64,000 bases of DNA, taken from contig CM037837.1 of assembly GCA_021234535.1 (NCBI GenBank), positions 5,248,218 through 5,312,217 of the forward strand. The letters run 5' to 3'. The position numbers were made by a program, and so were the translations under genes. This document shows, one piece after another, positions 10,020 through 23,529 of this stretch; position 1 is the first letter of the stretch, and each line of letters begins with the position of its first letter. The notes beneath the pieces were generated by a model. It ran no database searches and was not told the origin of the DNA. It saw only the letters and a list, made by a program, of their open reading frames with translations. The stretch comes from Stichopus chloronotus (Eukaryota; Echinodermata; Holothuroidea; Aspidochirotida; Stichopodidae).

Positions 10020-13000
10020 TTTAAAGGCTTTCTATAGTTCCTCCACCCTCCCCCTCCCTCTTCCTTGCCGAAAACGCACATGCACAAGCACAAAACAAAT
10101 ACAAGAATTTTCCTTAAAATTTCCACTTCATCCTGATTTTACTCAACGACATTGGTTCTTAATATTTTACACGTGGAAAACATTACAGGAAAAAAACGCA
10201 GTAAGAAAAGAACCTCTGAGGAACATGAATTGAATGCCCTTCACAAATTATAACTTTTTGTAAGTTGTTTTTTTTTTCTTATGATACTGATAGCCTTTGA
10301 TCATGGACGTGGACCCGGGTAGGGCCTCCATGACATCAGTCAGTATGACAATACCAAAATGGTTAAATTCAACCGATAATCGTTATTCGTGAGACCTGAA
10401 TTTGCTTTGCCATAATTTTGCATTTTTTTTCCCCCGACGTTTGCTCAGGCATCATACCTACGTTTGTTGTTTGCATTGTATGTGTTGTTACATACAGTGT
10501 CTAAAAGAGTCTGGGTCTGTACTAGCCATCATCATCAACAGTGTATGCGGCAAACCTATTGAAAATACTGCTGTCCTGTAGTTTTGCAGTATTTCGTAGC
10601 TTTTACCTTGAATTCTGGTTTATTCACCGACGAATATCAGAATATACTGAAGGGATAATTTCTATTTCGAATTTGGGGTTGTTAAAATGCAATTTACCTG
10701 TCAAAATTCCATCTAAATGGTAATGAGATGGGCGTGCGACGAATTGAGAAATTGATTATAAGTCAAGCAAATTGGTCTGTAACGACTTGACTCACTTTTG
10801 GGAGGTCTCAGTCGTGTGTGGTCATGAGAGATGCTTTCGGCGTATGTGTGAGTTACACGACTTACAGGTCTTTAGCTACATTCCCCATCAACTTAAATAT
10901 GCTAAACATTAAAACGTGGTCACCCCAAATGCGAAGTTCTCAGACCAAATTTATACTTTTACATAGTATAAATATCAAGTTTAAGTTCTTTGAAATACTT
11001 TAATTTTGATTTTTCGGAATGTTTAATGAGAATAATTTGAAAATATATCAAGAAATTGTTGAGGATTTGCCCACGGGTGTGGAATTATGGTAAACTGTGG
11101 GCCAAACCTCCTCGAGTTTCCAGTTGCTTTTACCAGCTATTGAATGGATTATTATTAAACTAATGAAAAATTGGGAAATGAAAATTGGGAGATCTCTATA
11201 ACTAAGGAACAGTTATTTCTCGGGATTGGTTCCCCGGACTATCAAGACGAATACAAAAGGAAAGAATTAAAGCTCTGTATCTATGCGGTGTTTAAGTTAT
11301 TTGACGATATTTAAAAGAACATTTCATTTAATTAAAAAGGGGGAAAAAAAAGCAATAATTTTCTTTCATAGTTTTAGTGCAACAGAGAAACAAAAAAATG
11401 TGATACAAAATATAGTAGGATCCAAAAGAGTCGCATTAATATTTTTTTGAGGGGGGGGGGTGAGGGCCAAGTAATTTTGCTCGAGAAACCAAAATGTCTA
11501 AATTCCAACTCTGTTATAAAAAAAGTGAAAATAGAGATAATTGTCATATTGCTCTTATGATACTACTTTCACGTTTGAATGAGCTTGTGCCTCTGTCTTT
11601 CTGAATAGAGCGCGTATAGTTGCCATATTTTCTGCATGCAAATAATCTACCAGAAAAAATGTTCACATTTGCCGGGAAATGGTAGAATTTTCAAAAGACG
11701 AGGAGGTAAATTTGCTTCTTGTCCTCCCTGTCAAGTATAGATACGTTCTCGACTTGACAGAAGTACAAACCACATTTCGATAACATTAAGAAAAAAAAAA
11801 TTGGTCAGTGCTCATTTGGTTGCTTTGGTCACCATTTGAGGTCATCGAGTATTAATGATCTTTATCCTGTGTATTATGTGAGAAAACTATCACCGAGAAA
11901 GAAAAATATAGCAGTCAGAATTTCTGGGAAATGAGACGACATCCTTATGGAGCCTTACTCAAAACCTTCAATAAACATCATATTCCGACGACACCGTTCC
12001 CAGTTTGGGGTTTATTTTACTTTGAAAACATGTTTAATATCTTGTACGTCCCTTATTAACAAAATCTTGACGACGTTATTTCATTGGTACATACGTGTAA
12101 TAATTGTTACCAAGAATGCAAAGTTTGAAAATCTTTAAAAAGAGGTTCTATTTTAGCATTTGTGTAATCGACAATGAAACAACAAAAAAGAAAATAATTT
12201 CACCTTCGACCTTTTTTTTTTCTTTTCAGGCCTCATAAACTTTTGCCATTTCGATTCCACAAAAATAGCCTGTAATCGATCTTCTCCAAACATATTACCG
12301 ATATATTACCGACATATTACCAATAAAACATTAGCCTATTAAAACGGATTATTTTGTCAACCCCCGTTTGTTCCCGGTTGTTATGCGGGGGGAAGAGGCA
12401 ATCATTGATTGACAAATGTAATTCCACTTTCCTTAACCATGCTCACGACACCTACGCGCCATCGATTCACACACAGCCCCCCCCCCCCCCCCCCCCTCCG
12501 CATGCCATCACATAGAAGACTAAGTTTGGCATTGAATACATGCCTTCAAATTAAAACAATTTTCCGCCTTTTCCTGTTGTTTTGACCATGACGATGGCGG
12601 ATACGCTGCATGCGGTTCTTTTTTCCTCCTCTCCCCCCCCCCCCCCCCCCCCCGCTCAGTGGATAATTTGGACGTTATGCGCTTCCCATTGACAATGAAC
12701 ATTGAATTGCTAAGAAAGCTTCGTGACGGAACCTGCTACTGCAATGTTCCCCGAAGATGTTGACGGATGTTGCCACAAGGAGGAATCCGTGCTGGCTTGT
12801 TTGTAGCACTATAAGAGGCTAATGTGATAACTATGGCAGATTGATGAAAAATCAAAGAAGACTTTCTGTATTACATGGCATGGTTAACGTTTGTAGATCA
12901 TTTTATAACAATGGCCACATCAATTCGTCGATTTCGCTATGGCTTTTCTTCGATGATTACCTTCAGTCATGTTAGTAATTTGATGATGTACAAACAAAGT

Positions 13001-13965
13001 AAAATAAAAAAGATTTATACATCTACTGAGGACGAAAACCGAAACAAGGGGAAAACATTCTTAATCGGCTTTGATTCTTTGCACGATGTGAAATATCACA
13101 AGTTAGCTAGTTTTTCCATGATGAAAGAGTCATGAAAATCAATCATCATTCACATTTTACATACATCTTTGATTTCTTACAACGTATGTTACTGATCATA
13201 GTGTAAACAGATATAGGCGATTCAGACTTTCGCATACAGCTCGCCTTGACAGACGTTTGGCATTTGGGTAAATGTCAACAGATAAAATAAGTTGAAAATC
13301 CTGCGGCGAAAAAATGGGGCACTGCACTGAAGTGAGTCCGATGATCCTATGGATAGTGTGATAGCGTTTAAACGTCATAATTGTACGGGCTCGAGTTAAT
13401 GTTGGCGAAAGTAATTTCCTCGCGTGATGTTTACAACATTTAAAGCAAAACTAAATTTAAAATCGAAAGTTCGTTTTGTGGTTGTCATAAATTTTAAGGA
13501 AACGTTTGTATTTGCTTTAATTGTAATAATAGAATGATTATTCATGAGCTATAGAGTACAGGAATACCCATATTAAATGTATTGTGTACGCCAGCCATTA
13601 CTTACATTGAAATGATAAAGTGAATCTACCGAGCATACACGCCCACCTCCTAAATAAGTGCATTATGGTAAGAAGGTGAGCCGCAAAGTCACCTCAATCA
13701 AGCCAGGTATCTGCCTCTTAATGGCTTTATCAATTAACTTACTTAGAAATTTGGATCATTGAGAAGAATCGGGAAAGTCCTTTCCAAGTTTAAAATAGTC
13801 AGTTAGAAGACTGAAGACATTTCATTTGCTGTAAGGGTCATTAATACTATAATCACAGACCAGAGAAGAAAATGAGGATTTATGAATAGACAAAGATGAT
13901 TGTTTTGTTTACTTCGAAGTAATAGGGACAGATGATGTCTTGTTCAATTGTTACGTGAATTAAGT
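10020..13965. other. Non-coding stretch with two long poly(C) tracts
   Basis: No exon was recognised. C tracts of about 21 lie at 12477-12497 and 12633-12653, and a 10-base G run at 11451. A 12-bp tandem motif (atattaccgac) occurs about three times near 12293-12325. The rest is AT-rich. Confidence 0.5.
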
Positions 13966-13967
13966 TT

Positions 13968-14102
13968 TCCTTATTTCCTGTTTTCATGAGGTTTCTTTAT
14001 GTTATTTTCCATAAGGTTTTTTTTTTGGTTTTGTTTTCATGAGGTTTCTTTATTTTCTTTTTGCATATGGATTCTTTATTTCCTGTTTTCATGAGGTTTC
14101 GT
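13968..14102 (+). repeat. Tandem repeat, about 52-bp unit
   Basis: The segment ttttcatgaggtttc recurs near 13981, 14035 and 14086, joined by T-rich spacers containing tttatttcctg-like blocks. It is a T-rich minisatellite of about two and a half units. Confidence 0.7.
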
Positions 14103-14519
14103 TTTTATATTTATATGTTAAGTTTCATTTTACAAGCTACCACAAACGGAAAAAGCTTCAATAAAACGTATTTTTATTCAGTAATACATTTTGTAGTAAT
14201 TGCCAACATACAAACAGGAAAAGTCTTCTATTGCTGTAAGTCGCGATATATTTAACGGTAAGGATCATACATATAGAATTAAGGTATTTTTCCAAATGGG
14301 TTAGTGTTTTTCCATTGTTAGGTTATGGAATGATATCGCATGTTATATGCATGTCGCATTATAGGCATTGTTCTGCCAGGGAGTTCCTCCAGGGTCATAT
14401 TTAATCAACTTCTCTTGATTACATCACATTCTTTGAACACTGGATTATACCTGAGTGATTTTCAAACATAAACTTTGAAAACAAGTTTCGAGGAGTCGCC
14501 GTGGTCGAGAGAGGACAAG

Positions 14520-14850
14520 AAAAGCATTTCAACAGAGCCCACTATCTCGATATTTCGACTTAAACTCTCAAAATATTCAATCAGGCCGACCATTTCGACA
14601 TCCCGACTTGTTATTTCGAAAGATTGACTCGCTGTCTCCAAATTTTGACCAAACATCTCCTCAAGTCGACGGCTCTAGATATTATGTTCAGTGTTGTAAT
14701 CGAGTCACTAAAAATCGAGTCTCGAGTCGAGCCTTCTACTAGTCGAGTCAGAGTCCAGTCAGAGTCTTTCACTGGTCATGTCGATTCGAGTCATCAACTG
14801 AACTCTAGTCGAGTCACTCTGTCTATTCGAGTCATCTCGAGTCAGTTGAG
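14520..14850 (+). repeat. Degenerate minisatellite (gagtc / tcgac words)
   Basis: From about 14700 the sequence is built of cgagtca-type words, repeated many times with irregular spacing. The preceding part (14520-14660) repeats atttcgac-type words. No constant unit length is kept, which suggests an old expanded array that has mutated. Confidence 0.7.
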
Positions 14851-16080
14851 CATATTGACCTACAGTTGACCTATAGTACTAGATCAGACAAGCAAGTTAT
14901 TTACACAATTGCTAAACATGGTGACTCTAATTCCTGAAACTGTTGCTGGAGCGAGAATTGTGTCTCCTCCTTTCATCCATATGTCAAAGAGTATCAAAAT
15001 AAGAATGATTCTAGCATGACAGATTTTTTAACCCTTTCTTTTGTACAGCTCAGTTTCACTCTCCATGTTCCCTAAATTGGTCATCTAGTGTCTTTTTTTC
15101 TTTCCTTTTTCAAGAATTACACGTCGTTTCTATTTTTATATCCAGAAATCTATCGGAAGCTGTGTTGATGTCACACCACCACGCTTCAATACATGTGTCC
15201 ATGTAGCAAACTTTTTATGCAATTAGATAAAAATTACAATAAAAGAAAAGAGTTAGTAAAAACAAAGAGATCGTACAAAACCGAGCGCCGAACACAAAAA
15301 CGATTTCTGTTATTAATCACAATTCAGAATGTACTCTTGTTCTGTGGAAGTCTCTTATTTGGTGAGAATAACCAAAATGTTTCGTTACTTACACCCAGAA
15401 AGTAACTACAGCAATATGATCTTTACAACATTTATAGCTGTTCAAGGGAGTAAGACATATATGAAATTGTGCTTGATTCCGCTTTTGTTAAATGTTTTTA
15501 TTAATTGTATTCAATTTTTATTTAATTTAATTTTTTACTTTAATTTTCTTAATTTTTAATGTTTTCATTAATGTTCTTCTGAATCTGTTCAAGAAAATAA
15601 GGGAAGTAATCACGATAATCACTTAAGAATAGCGCCACCATTTCGCAAAGTATCAAACATGGCGCAGACTGAACAAAACGACATGCTTCACTAAACGAGA
15701 GTAGCACGACACACTGGCATACAAAGTAACCCGTGATCAGAAAGAATCGAGCAATATGTCCTTCCCCTGACCATCAGTAACACCAAAATTTATCAGACAA
15801 TACTCAAATATGTACACGTATCACCCTTCTTACAGAAAAATGGAAAATAAAATCAAACATGAAAATCCGACTCACTTAGCGTTGAAACAGTCCAAAGCTA
15901 CTAAATGTAATATTAGCGTACATAATCTGTGGCCGCTGATTGAAGCGGTAGGTGTACGAACACAATCGACTGAAGATCTAGGCAAATTCTGAAAAACAGA
16001 CATACTTGAACATGAAACAATTAAACGTAGTTCTTTGGTGGGATCCAACAGGAACTATCCTTAAATGATAATTAATAGAT
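14851..16080. other. Non-coding AT-rich stretch
   Basis: No exon was recognised. A short agcgccaccat word near 15632 may be a scrap of the SINE-like family. Confidence 0.5.
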
Positions 16081-16081
16081 A

Positions 16082-16534
16082 GTGATAATCTGCCTATTCA
16101 TCATTATGAACGGATATTGTCACATGATATGCCTAATGCACTTGGGAAATTTGGAGGGATTCAAATTTCGCTTGTTCAGTAAGGCTGTTTTCAGTGTGCT
16201 GAGGGGGTTATTTGGGGCCCTCTCGTCCGATTTAGGTCTTGTCCGCTTCAGGTTGCTTGGTACAGCTGGTGGGCTGCTCTGCTGGGCACGTTCTCTACCT
16301 CTCCCGACATTTGGGAAAGTTGCTAAAGACTCTGGGACACACACTCGTCCGTTGAATGGGGACGATACATGGCGGGAGCAGGCCTGGGTTTGCATTGGTT
16401 TGCATTGTCAATTGTCTGGTTTCATCTCTGCCAAGTATTCTCTGGGCATCCAAAAGAGAGAGACACTCATCCGGCGAATCTCGCCGGTGTTCATCCACGA
16501 TCATGCATGGTAAAGGGTCCTTAAATGAGCCCAT
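16082..16534. other. GC-richer patch with open frames on both strands
   Basis: A 143-residue frame lies on the plus strand and two overlapping frames (91 and 79 residues) on the minus strand. Base composition is clearly less AT-rich than the flanks. I recognise no domain in any frame. The minus frames are rich in Cys, Pro and Arg with an acidic-charged middle, which could be eroded transposon coding sequence. The product is not assigned. Confidence 0.3.
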
Positions 16535-16564
16535 ATGTGGCTTCCTGGTCTTCGGTTTTCAATT

Positions 16565-16760
16565 AAGGCCAGAGAGACTGGGAAGCGCCATTTCCTAAAA
16601 TCTAAGAGGTATTTCTATCACAAATACCCTTAAGTATGCTACGCGCCAATCAATGGTGGGACTCCGCTTTGATAGAGAGTATGTAGAGTAAAAATACCGC
16701 CCTGGTGGAGTCATCTCTGCTCCCACCACCTCAACCCTTAGCTCAAAGTCTGCTTAAGCC
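16565..16760 (+). repeat. SINE-like interspersed repeat, copy 2
   Basis: Close to the copy at 61815. Both have gagactgggaag(c/t)gccattt, then an aatctRag block, then the ccaatc(a/g)a(c/t)ggtgg block followed by ctccgctt and agata. It continues into a CT-rich stretch with scattered C runs. There is no coding potential. Confidence 0.65.
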
Positions 16761-16954
16761 TTCGCAATCTCTCAGGTGATTCAGAAATAAATGAAAAGGT
16801 CATTCATAATTCAATTTTGATTCTTGTATTCATCTCAACCTACCTTATATTTATTGCTATATTTATAGGTTGATTGTTTATCTTCATGATTAGTGTGAAA
16901 TTGAGGACATGAGATCCCTATTCAAAGGCTGGATATATGCAGCTTAAAACACAG

Positions 16955-17085
16955 GGGAAAATTCCGCTTCCGGTCATCTGGATGGCGTGAGGGGGGTGGG
17001 ACAGTTGCAAAGCCAAAATTTTTCTTTTATAGAAGTTGCCAAACGTTATTTGGGCTCCGCTTAGATAGTCCTGAGGGCACTCAGT
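16955..17085 (+). repeat. SINE-like interspersed repeat, copy 3 (diverged)
   Basis: Contains ggctccgcttagatagtcct, the same core as the copy near 6640 read on the minus strand, and an upstream cttccggtcatctggatgg block matching that copy. It is followed by C-rich sequence and a 12-base C tract at 17176-17187. Confidence 0.5.
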
Positions 17086-17199
17086 TCCCTTCCCCACCCC
17101 CTCCCAAATATTTTTGTTTTCGTTCCGCCGCCCCCAGCTTACGCCACATTTCTGCGAAAAAGTTTTAGGTAAGATCCCCCCCCCCCCTCCCTTCAATAC

Positions 17200-18700
17200 C
17201 TATTCGACGCCCACGGTGTTGCTTGTCATTTTCCTTTCCAAATAGCAACCGACTCATATCCAGAACGTTAATTCAGTTTCGCTTGAGACAAAAGCAGTTA
17301 CAACATAAATAGATTGAATCAAACTATGGTGCAAAATAATCTTCGTTGAGCATTTTCCGCCAAGAGTAAAAATATGTTAACTTTGTGAAGGCTAAAACAC
17401 ATGGATCTGATTCTTAATTACTCTTTGATACTATGCGATGTCCTAGGACGATGGACTGAAGATCTACCTCTAAAAAGTAGACCTATATGTATGGATACTA
17501 GTTAAACATACTAGACAATTACTAACATTGCAAGGCACACCAAAAATAGTAATAATAATAAAAATAAATAAATCTCTCAAAACCATAAACAATGTCTTAA
17601 TTGTGAAAGATATCACATGTAATTTTAAATTTACTTCATGTCTGGCATTTTGTTACGAGGTTTCACCGTCACCGTTGCACACATGTTTCTACTGCCTGAA
17701 TACGGTTCGTTGGAAGAAACCGACTACAATTTTCAGAATTTTCATTCTCTGAAAATACTCTCCATGCAGTAGTTTACATCGTTGTTGCTGTATTCAAAGT
17801 CTTGATGTCCTTAAAAAAATAAAAATATGAGTGTCCACAATTATGTCTACTTGTCTATGTCTGTCTGCTTGTCTGTCCCATGATTTTAGTATCATTCATC
17901 CAATGAAGATGAATTTTCAAAATATCATTGAAGTAAACAGTTAATTACCTGATAATAACTGAACTTCGTTTTGTGCCGAAATGGATAAACAAAGTCCAAA
18001 ATTTTCCCTTTCTCTTCAAAATTAGAAAGCCTTCTCAGCTAAAACAATCCTGTTCTTTTTTACCCCTGCCGCTTGTCGTTCACTGATATATTAAGCAATT
18101 TCGAAGCACTACTACACATTTTACAACCTTTTTTTACACTTTTTGTTCACACATATATGTCACATCACATCTGCATTGTAGCAACCGAAATATAATGCCC
18201 ATGGGAGTCTTATATTATCGGGAGTCTCGTGTTATTCTAAAATAAAATTGTAAGTACAGAGAGTAAAATAAAAACAATAAAGAAAAGACAAAACACTGTA
18301 CTTACATACAAACATACTCAATGCGATGATGACGATGAAGGTGAACCGCCAGCGATCCATTGTTGTCAAATATATGACTCCAGAATGAAAAGCAAAAAAT
18401 CGCTTCCTGTGGACATTTACATCAATTCGAAAATAAGTTATTCCTCGTTTGGGGTGCCTGTGACAATGCCGACAACTTTCGTTTTCCCTTTTACGTTTCC
18501 CTCCCTATGCTTCTTCCGTGTATTATTTTATCCTTTCTTGATATTTGAAACTAACCAGCAATTTTCCAAGTTAATAGTTGTTAAGAATAGGTTTGCCAGC
18601 CTTGGGCTTTTCTCAGTTGTTTCTATTTGATTATGTATCGTAGCATGAAGCTGCTGCCTGCTACTGATGCATCTGTAACTACAAATGTGTTTACCAGCCT
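17200..18700. other. Non-coding AT-rich stretch
   Basis: No exon was recognised. A weak tgtctgtctgc run lies near 17855-17880. Confidence 0.5.
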
Positions 18701-18739
18701 GTGAACAGTTCAGGAGTGGTGTACAGATTCGCTTACCAA

Positions 18740-18910
18740 TGCCAATTATACCGTAGTCTCCCGAGACGGTAGCTCGTACGGGCCGGTGACCTACGAAGGT
18801 GACGTAGCGGAACGAGATTTCTTGTCGTTTTATCTTTTCTTTCCTTCTTTTCTCTCTGTTCGTCGTTGCCCCGTCTCATACGTCTACAAAAGCTACCCGA
18901 CCACTGGATC
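18740..18910 (+). other. CpG-dense patch with short open frame
   Basis: CpG is much denser here than in the flanks (for example agctcgtacgggccggtgac and gacgtagcggaacg). One plus-strand frame stays open for more than 60 codons without a plausible start. It contains the residues SRDGSSYGPVTYEGDVAE. I recognise no family. It could be an exon, a repeat piece or a promoter-like patch. Confidence 0.25.
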
Positions 18911-19400
18911 CTGGCAGATTAAAACATCCATGTAAGTAAATCTGTTACACGATAGCTCACAACCCCAAAGTCATTTGACTTTAGACCCATGCGTACCACT
19001 CCGCAAAAAATATAGATACTAAGGGACAAAGGGTAGATATGATTTTTAAAAAAAAATCGTTAAGCTGTCTAAAGTAGATGGATTCGATAATCTCAGAACC
19101 GTAACGGATTTCGTGGTTTCCTGTAATTCTCTGTCACGCTAAGAAGTGTTTTTAAAGAATATAACCTACCCATTTTAATTGCCTGCGAGGAGGATCGGGT
19201 AATTGGCAACATTTAAAGGCGAAATTCAGAATCTTTCAACTGGAAAATAATAAAATTTAACTCCCCGTTGGCTTGCGTGATTTTTCATGTGTAAACGACC
19301 AATATTTTCGATGGAAACTTCGAAGTACCATGTATGGAAGCGTTCCACACGGTGTAAATAGTTGTATACATGTGATAATTCACTTGCAGATATTGGTGTG
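18911..19400. other. Non-coding stretch
   Basis: Nothing recognised; AT-rich sequence with short homopolymer runs. Confidence 0.5.
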
Positions 19401-19690
19401 GTGCAGCATTGCATTGTGTCGTATTGGGCACATGTTGTACTGCACGTGTCATCACATACATAGTATGTATTCGGCCTAAATGTATGGGGTACTGTATCGT
19501 GCTATGTTGTATAATAGTACATTGTACTGTACTTCGTTGTGTTGTGTCGAAATGTATTGCGTTGAATGTAGTCCTAAATGTATTGCAACGGTACTTTATT
19601 AGGTACGGTACGGTCGTATTGTATTGTGATTTAATGTGCCGCTTTGTTTGATATTGTGTTAGTTGTACTGCATTGTATTTATTGCACTAA
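19400..19690 (+). repeat. Degenerate minisatellite (tgtattg / tgtactg words)
   Basis: The stretch is dominated by the words tgtattg, tgtactg and ttgtgt in irregular succession, with a ggtacggtacggt stutter near 19600. Open frames here are by-products of the repeat. Confidence 0.7.
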
Positions 19691-19858
19691 TGTGTATTCT
19701 TAAATACATAGTGCTTAAAAGGGAAACCCCTCTTTGGACACTTACCCATTGCATTCCAAATTTGACTTAATTTCCATAGCTTTCTTGTACCATCTCTCTC
19801 CCTCTTTCTAATTCGAACACTTACTTCACCCAGCAGCGTAAGATATTCTTTGGTTAAT

Positions 19859-19887
19859 AAACAACCAAAGGTAATCTTTGGTTGTTT
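19859..19887. repeat. Perfect 12-bp hairpin
   Basis: aaacaaccaaag, loop gtaat, ctttggttgttt. The stem is perfect and the loop is five bases. It is not the histone mRNA stem-loop. No function is assigned. Confidence 0.7.
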
Positions 19888-19899
19888 TCGTCTTTTGCT

Positions 19900-22800
19900 A
19901 ATAAAGAGGTTTTTTACCATGCCTTATTACATTAATCAATGAAATAATCTCATCTTTTCGCCTACCCTCCGTATTTTATGCACACGTGCGCACACGCACT
20001 CACGCAGACGCACCCACACACACCGTCGCAAGAAACCGTAATAGGTCAAAGTATTTCGTATAATTGCATGCACTGTCATTTGTCAAAGCTTCTGTTCGGT
20101 GGAAATATAATTTTGAGTTGTTCCCCTTAAACTGAAGCAGTTATTGTATAGCTGTTACAATAATCTGAAATATCTGGTGTAGAGTGTTGTGGATCATTTT
20201 CGCTTTATCCAGTGACGTGTCGTAACAATCACATCTCTTCGCAAAGCATTTTCTCTTTTTCGTCATATGCCAAGGTCATTAATGGCGCGCATTCCCCACA
20301 GACAAAACGCTGATTCATCTCAATGATATTACTATCATTACGTCATTTCCTTTTCTCCAGACAATCCTTGACCTCATTAACGATATACTGTGCATACGAT
20401 AAAAATTGCTCAAATTTGAAAGCGGACACTTCTATGAGGACGAAAGCATATTCGATTTGATAAAAGTACTGAGCAGACGTTTGATACAGACGTTGTGATT
20501 GGTTGAATTACGTGTGACTGCTCAACTGTCTGTGGTTTCTTTGTGAGATGCACATTTGTAGCTGTATTTACCTAACTTGCCAAAATATTCTAGTTGGCAA
20601 AGTAGTCTACCCTCGGGCTAATTACAACCCGCTACACTAGCTGGTTAATTATGCATGGTTTTAGAAATTTATCTCACTTGTGACTAAAAAACTATGATTT
20701 ATGTATTTATTTTTCCTTAAATGTAGCTTTAAGTCTGATCATCTGGGAATAAGTAATGAGGGATGAACGAGTGAAACAAAACCGTGTCGATACCTTGTGA
20801 CGTTACGGATGGCTGCTAACACAAAATTGCATTTCGTATAAAGAAAAGACCTTCAAGGAATTTATTCAAAATAAAAATTCACCCGAACCGCTTTTTTTTA
20901 TCATGTTTGTAATCAATGCTGCAAAGTGAAATTGACAACGGTTCTTCTGCAAGACAAGTTGTTGGCCTTACAGCGACGCCGATATAATCTTTTTATTAAA
21001 CAAGTAAAACCTCAAAAGCCACAACTCCAAAAGCAACTCACATTAAAATTATAGTTAAGTATAGGGTAATTCAAATGACTTGATGGGAAGTCGGAAGTCG
21101 TGATGACGGCCTAAACAAGCCCTTTTCAAGCTTCTTAGACATATCTCTTACGGCGATGACCAACAGGCTTTAGAGCTTAAACATCTTCAGGTGGGAAAGG
21201 AGAGAATGAAACGGGGCGTTCCCAGGTGAATACGTCATAATGAGACAACTGTAAATTTCAAAGACACTGCGTTGTCGCCAGGATAAAGCGGGCAATACGC
21301 ATAAATATCATGAAAGAAGGCACTCTCCGATTCGATATTATTAGAATGGATGCAAGTTAAGCGTAAATTATACCGTGGTACATATTGTATAACATTTTGA
21401 TGACTTCACTTTAATATCCTGTACATAAAACGCAGTGTGAGCCTTACAACTGTACGTGGACGTATCAATTCATTCTGATGTTGGACATGTGTCCTGTTTT
21501 GATTGTAATCGTCTTTCTTAACCGATGTATCTATTTCCAATGTCTAGTCTCCGGGACAACTACAGTGACATACTCTACCCAGACGTTGATTCTCCTTGGG
21601 GGGAGGGGGGCGGTGGTGGGGTTACTCTTTCTAATTTCACTTGTAAACTTTAAGCTGTAACGATGAATACCTTTAACACAGAGACACCCAGACATGATGG
21701 AGATAACACTGATGCTGTGTCCAGATATTTTCAATCATTTTCCAACAACAGTTTCTATTTTCGTAGCGTGTAAAGACCTTTATCGCAAGTGAAGGCTCTT
21801 TGGTAATTAGGGAATTCCAAGATGAAATATTTACTCAAGTGATATTAACAAACATATTATGCCCCCCTCCCCTCCCAACATGCCAAATATGTATTAGTAT
21901 TTAATTAAATCAGATTATCAAAGCCTCTTAAATATTTGAAGTACTTATTAGAACGGAGGAATTACAATTTATTGTGAGCGTTGAATATCTACACGATTAA
22001 GGTGACTTACACATTAGGCAAACCCTTCGGCTACCCCCCCCCCCCCCCACAAACAAACAGGCAAAATTACACTACACCTTTTGCATCAACTGTTTAATTT
22101 ACACTGCTTATTGAGTTACGTTAGTATAGTTTAACATTCATATTTCAATTTGTAATTATAGTAGCATTATCTATATTTTATCTTATGTTACCTTTTTTTA
22201 ATTTTTCACTTATATGGGACGTGGAAGTTTCCCCATCCTATTCACATAGGTGCACGGTGTTTTTAACCATCTTTCTCCTTTCGTGTCTACCAGGAATCTG
22301 CAATTGAGTGTTCGTGTTTCCTGTATACAATATTTGTTTTTTTCCCGTCAATCTTATGTTTGAATACCAACATATTCGAAGATTTCTCACCAATAACTGA
22401 TGTTAAAGGGTTATTATTGCATTCTAGTCTCATATTGTCCTCACTTTGGTAATGTCTTAGTTCCCTGATGATTCTTTTATCCTTGTCTATCCTTCAGTTT
22501 TTATTAATTACTTTTACCATTCATATTTATTTGTAATATCGTTCAATTAACCCCCTTTGATATAATGAACATCTACATTTAAATTGTATAGACTGAGATG
22601 TCATGTACATACCAGATGTTGCTTAAACTTCTGCCTTTTATAAGTGATCGTGCAAGAGATATCGACGTGTACTCACTTACCTTTCTTAATGGCGTCTTTC
22701 ACCACTGCAGAAGTCTTTTCCACGGTAGGCTGTTAGACCTATGTGTACAAAAATCTTAACATCGAAATCTGTGTATCTGTTACCGTTTTAAACTTGTTTT

Positions 22801-23080
22801 GATATTAACTTCATGCGATGACATCATAACATGTGTCTGTAAATCACTGGACTGCTTGTAGTGCAGTGTTGTTGATGACCCTACTCCTATCACATTTCAA
22901 TATAAAAACCTTTATTCTACTTCAAGTCGTCAGTCGACTTTAGTATGTACTTATATTTTAATTGATGGATTTGTTCGGTAGCGTCTCTTTCTGTTAATAA
23001 TGTAGCTGCTGTGTACCCCATCTACACAAAACTCTACAAACACGTCACAATGATTACATCAAACGTAGACCATCGCATGT
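19900..23080. other. Non-coding stretch
   Basis: No exon was recognised. It contains a CA/CG-rich imperfect repeat at about 19978-20030 and a C tract of 15 at 22034-22048. Confidence 0.5.
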
Positions 23081-23339
23081 GTAGGCTATGAAAACCGAAA
23101 CACGGCGGGAAAGTCTCTGTGAGGTTGAAGACAGATTTCTTTCTTCATGTGCACGTGTGGCACGAAGTGACGTCACGTGTGAACAGTATAGTTTCCAGCA
23201 GGTTCCTGTTTCGGGTACACGTCTACAGTCAGACAAATTTTCAGTCCGAATATGTAATACACTTTTTCAGGCCGAAAAACGAAAATGTCCGAAAATGAGC
23301 TATACGTGTTTAGTCCGAAAATGAAATATGCGGTTTCAT

Positions 23340-23528
23340 TCCAAGTTGGCATGTAGGAAAGCGCCCTTAATTCCCACTGTCACCTCGATTTTCATTGCCT
23401 GGGGTGCTTGTCAACGTTACTGTGGCAATTGGAGAGATATCCAATGCCATTACATTCCGTTCATCTGCAACATGGCAGAAAACAACTATTTTGTCAAAGA
23501 TCTTGCTATTCGAAATAACTTATTGTGA
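23340..23528 (+). pseudogene. C-type-lectin-like domain fragment (C-terminal end)
   Basis: One frame reads CGNWRDIQCHYIPFIC just before a stop. This matches the end of a C-type lectin fold, whose family signature is a Trp, then Asp, then Cys, then about seven residues to a final Phe-(Ile/Val)-Cys. In this family the last two conserved Cys form the two disulfides. An extra upstream Cys (GACQRYC) sits closer than usual to the Trp. No N-terminal half of the domain and no strong splice acceptor were found nearby, so it is either a last exon with a distant partner or a stranded fragment. Extracellular if functional. The match is by motif only. Confidence 0.45.
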
Positions 23529-23529
23529 T

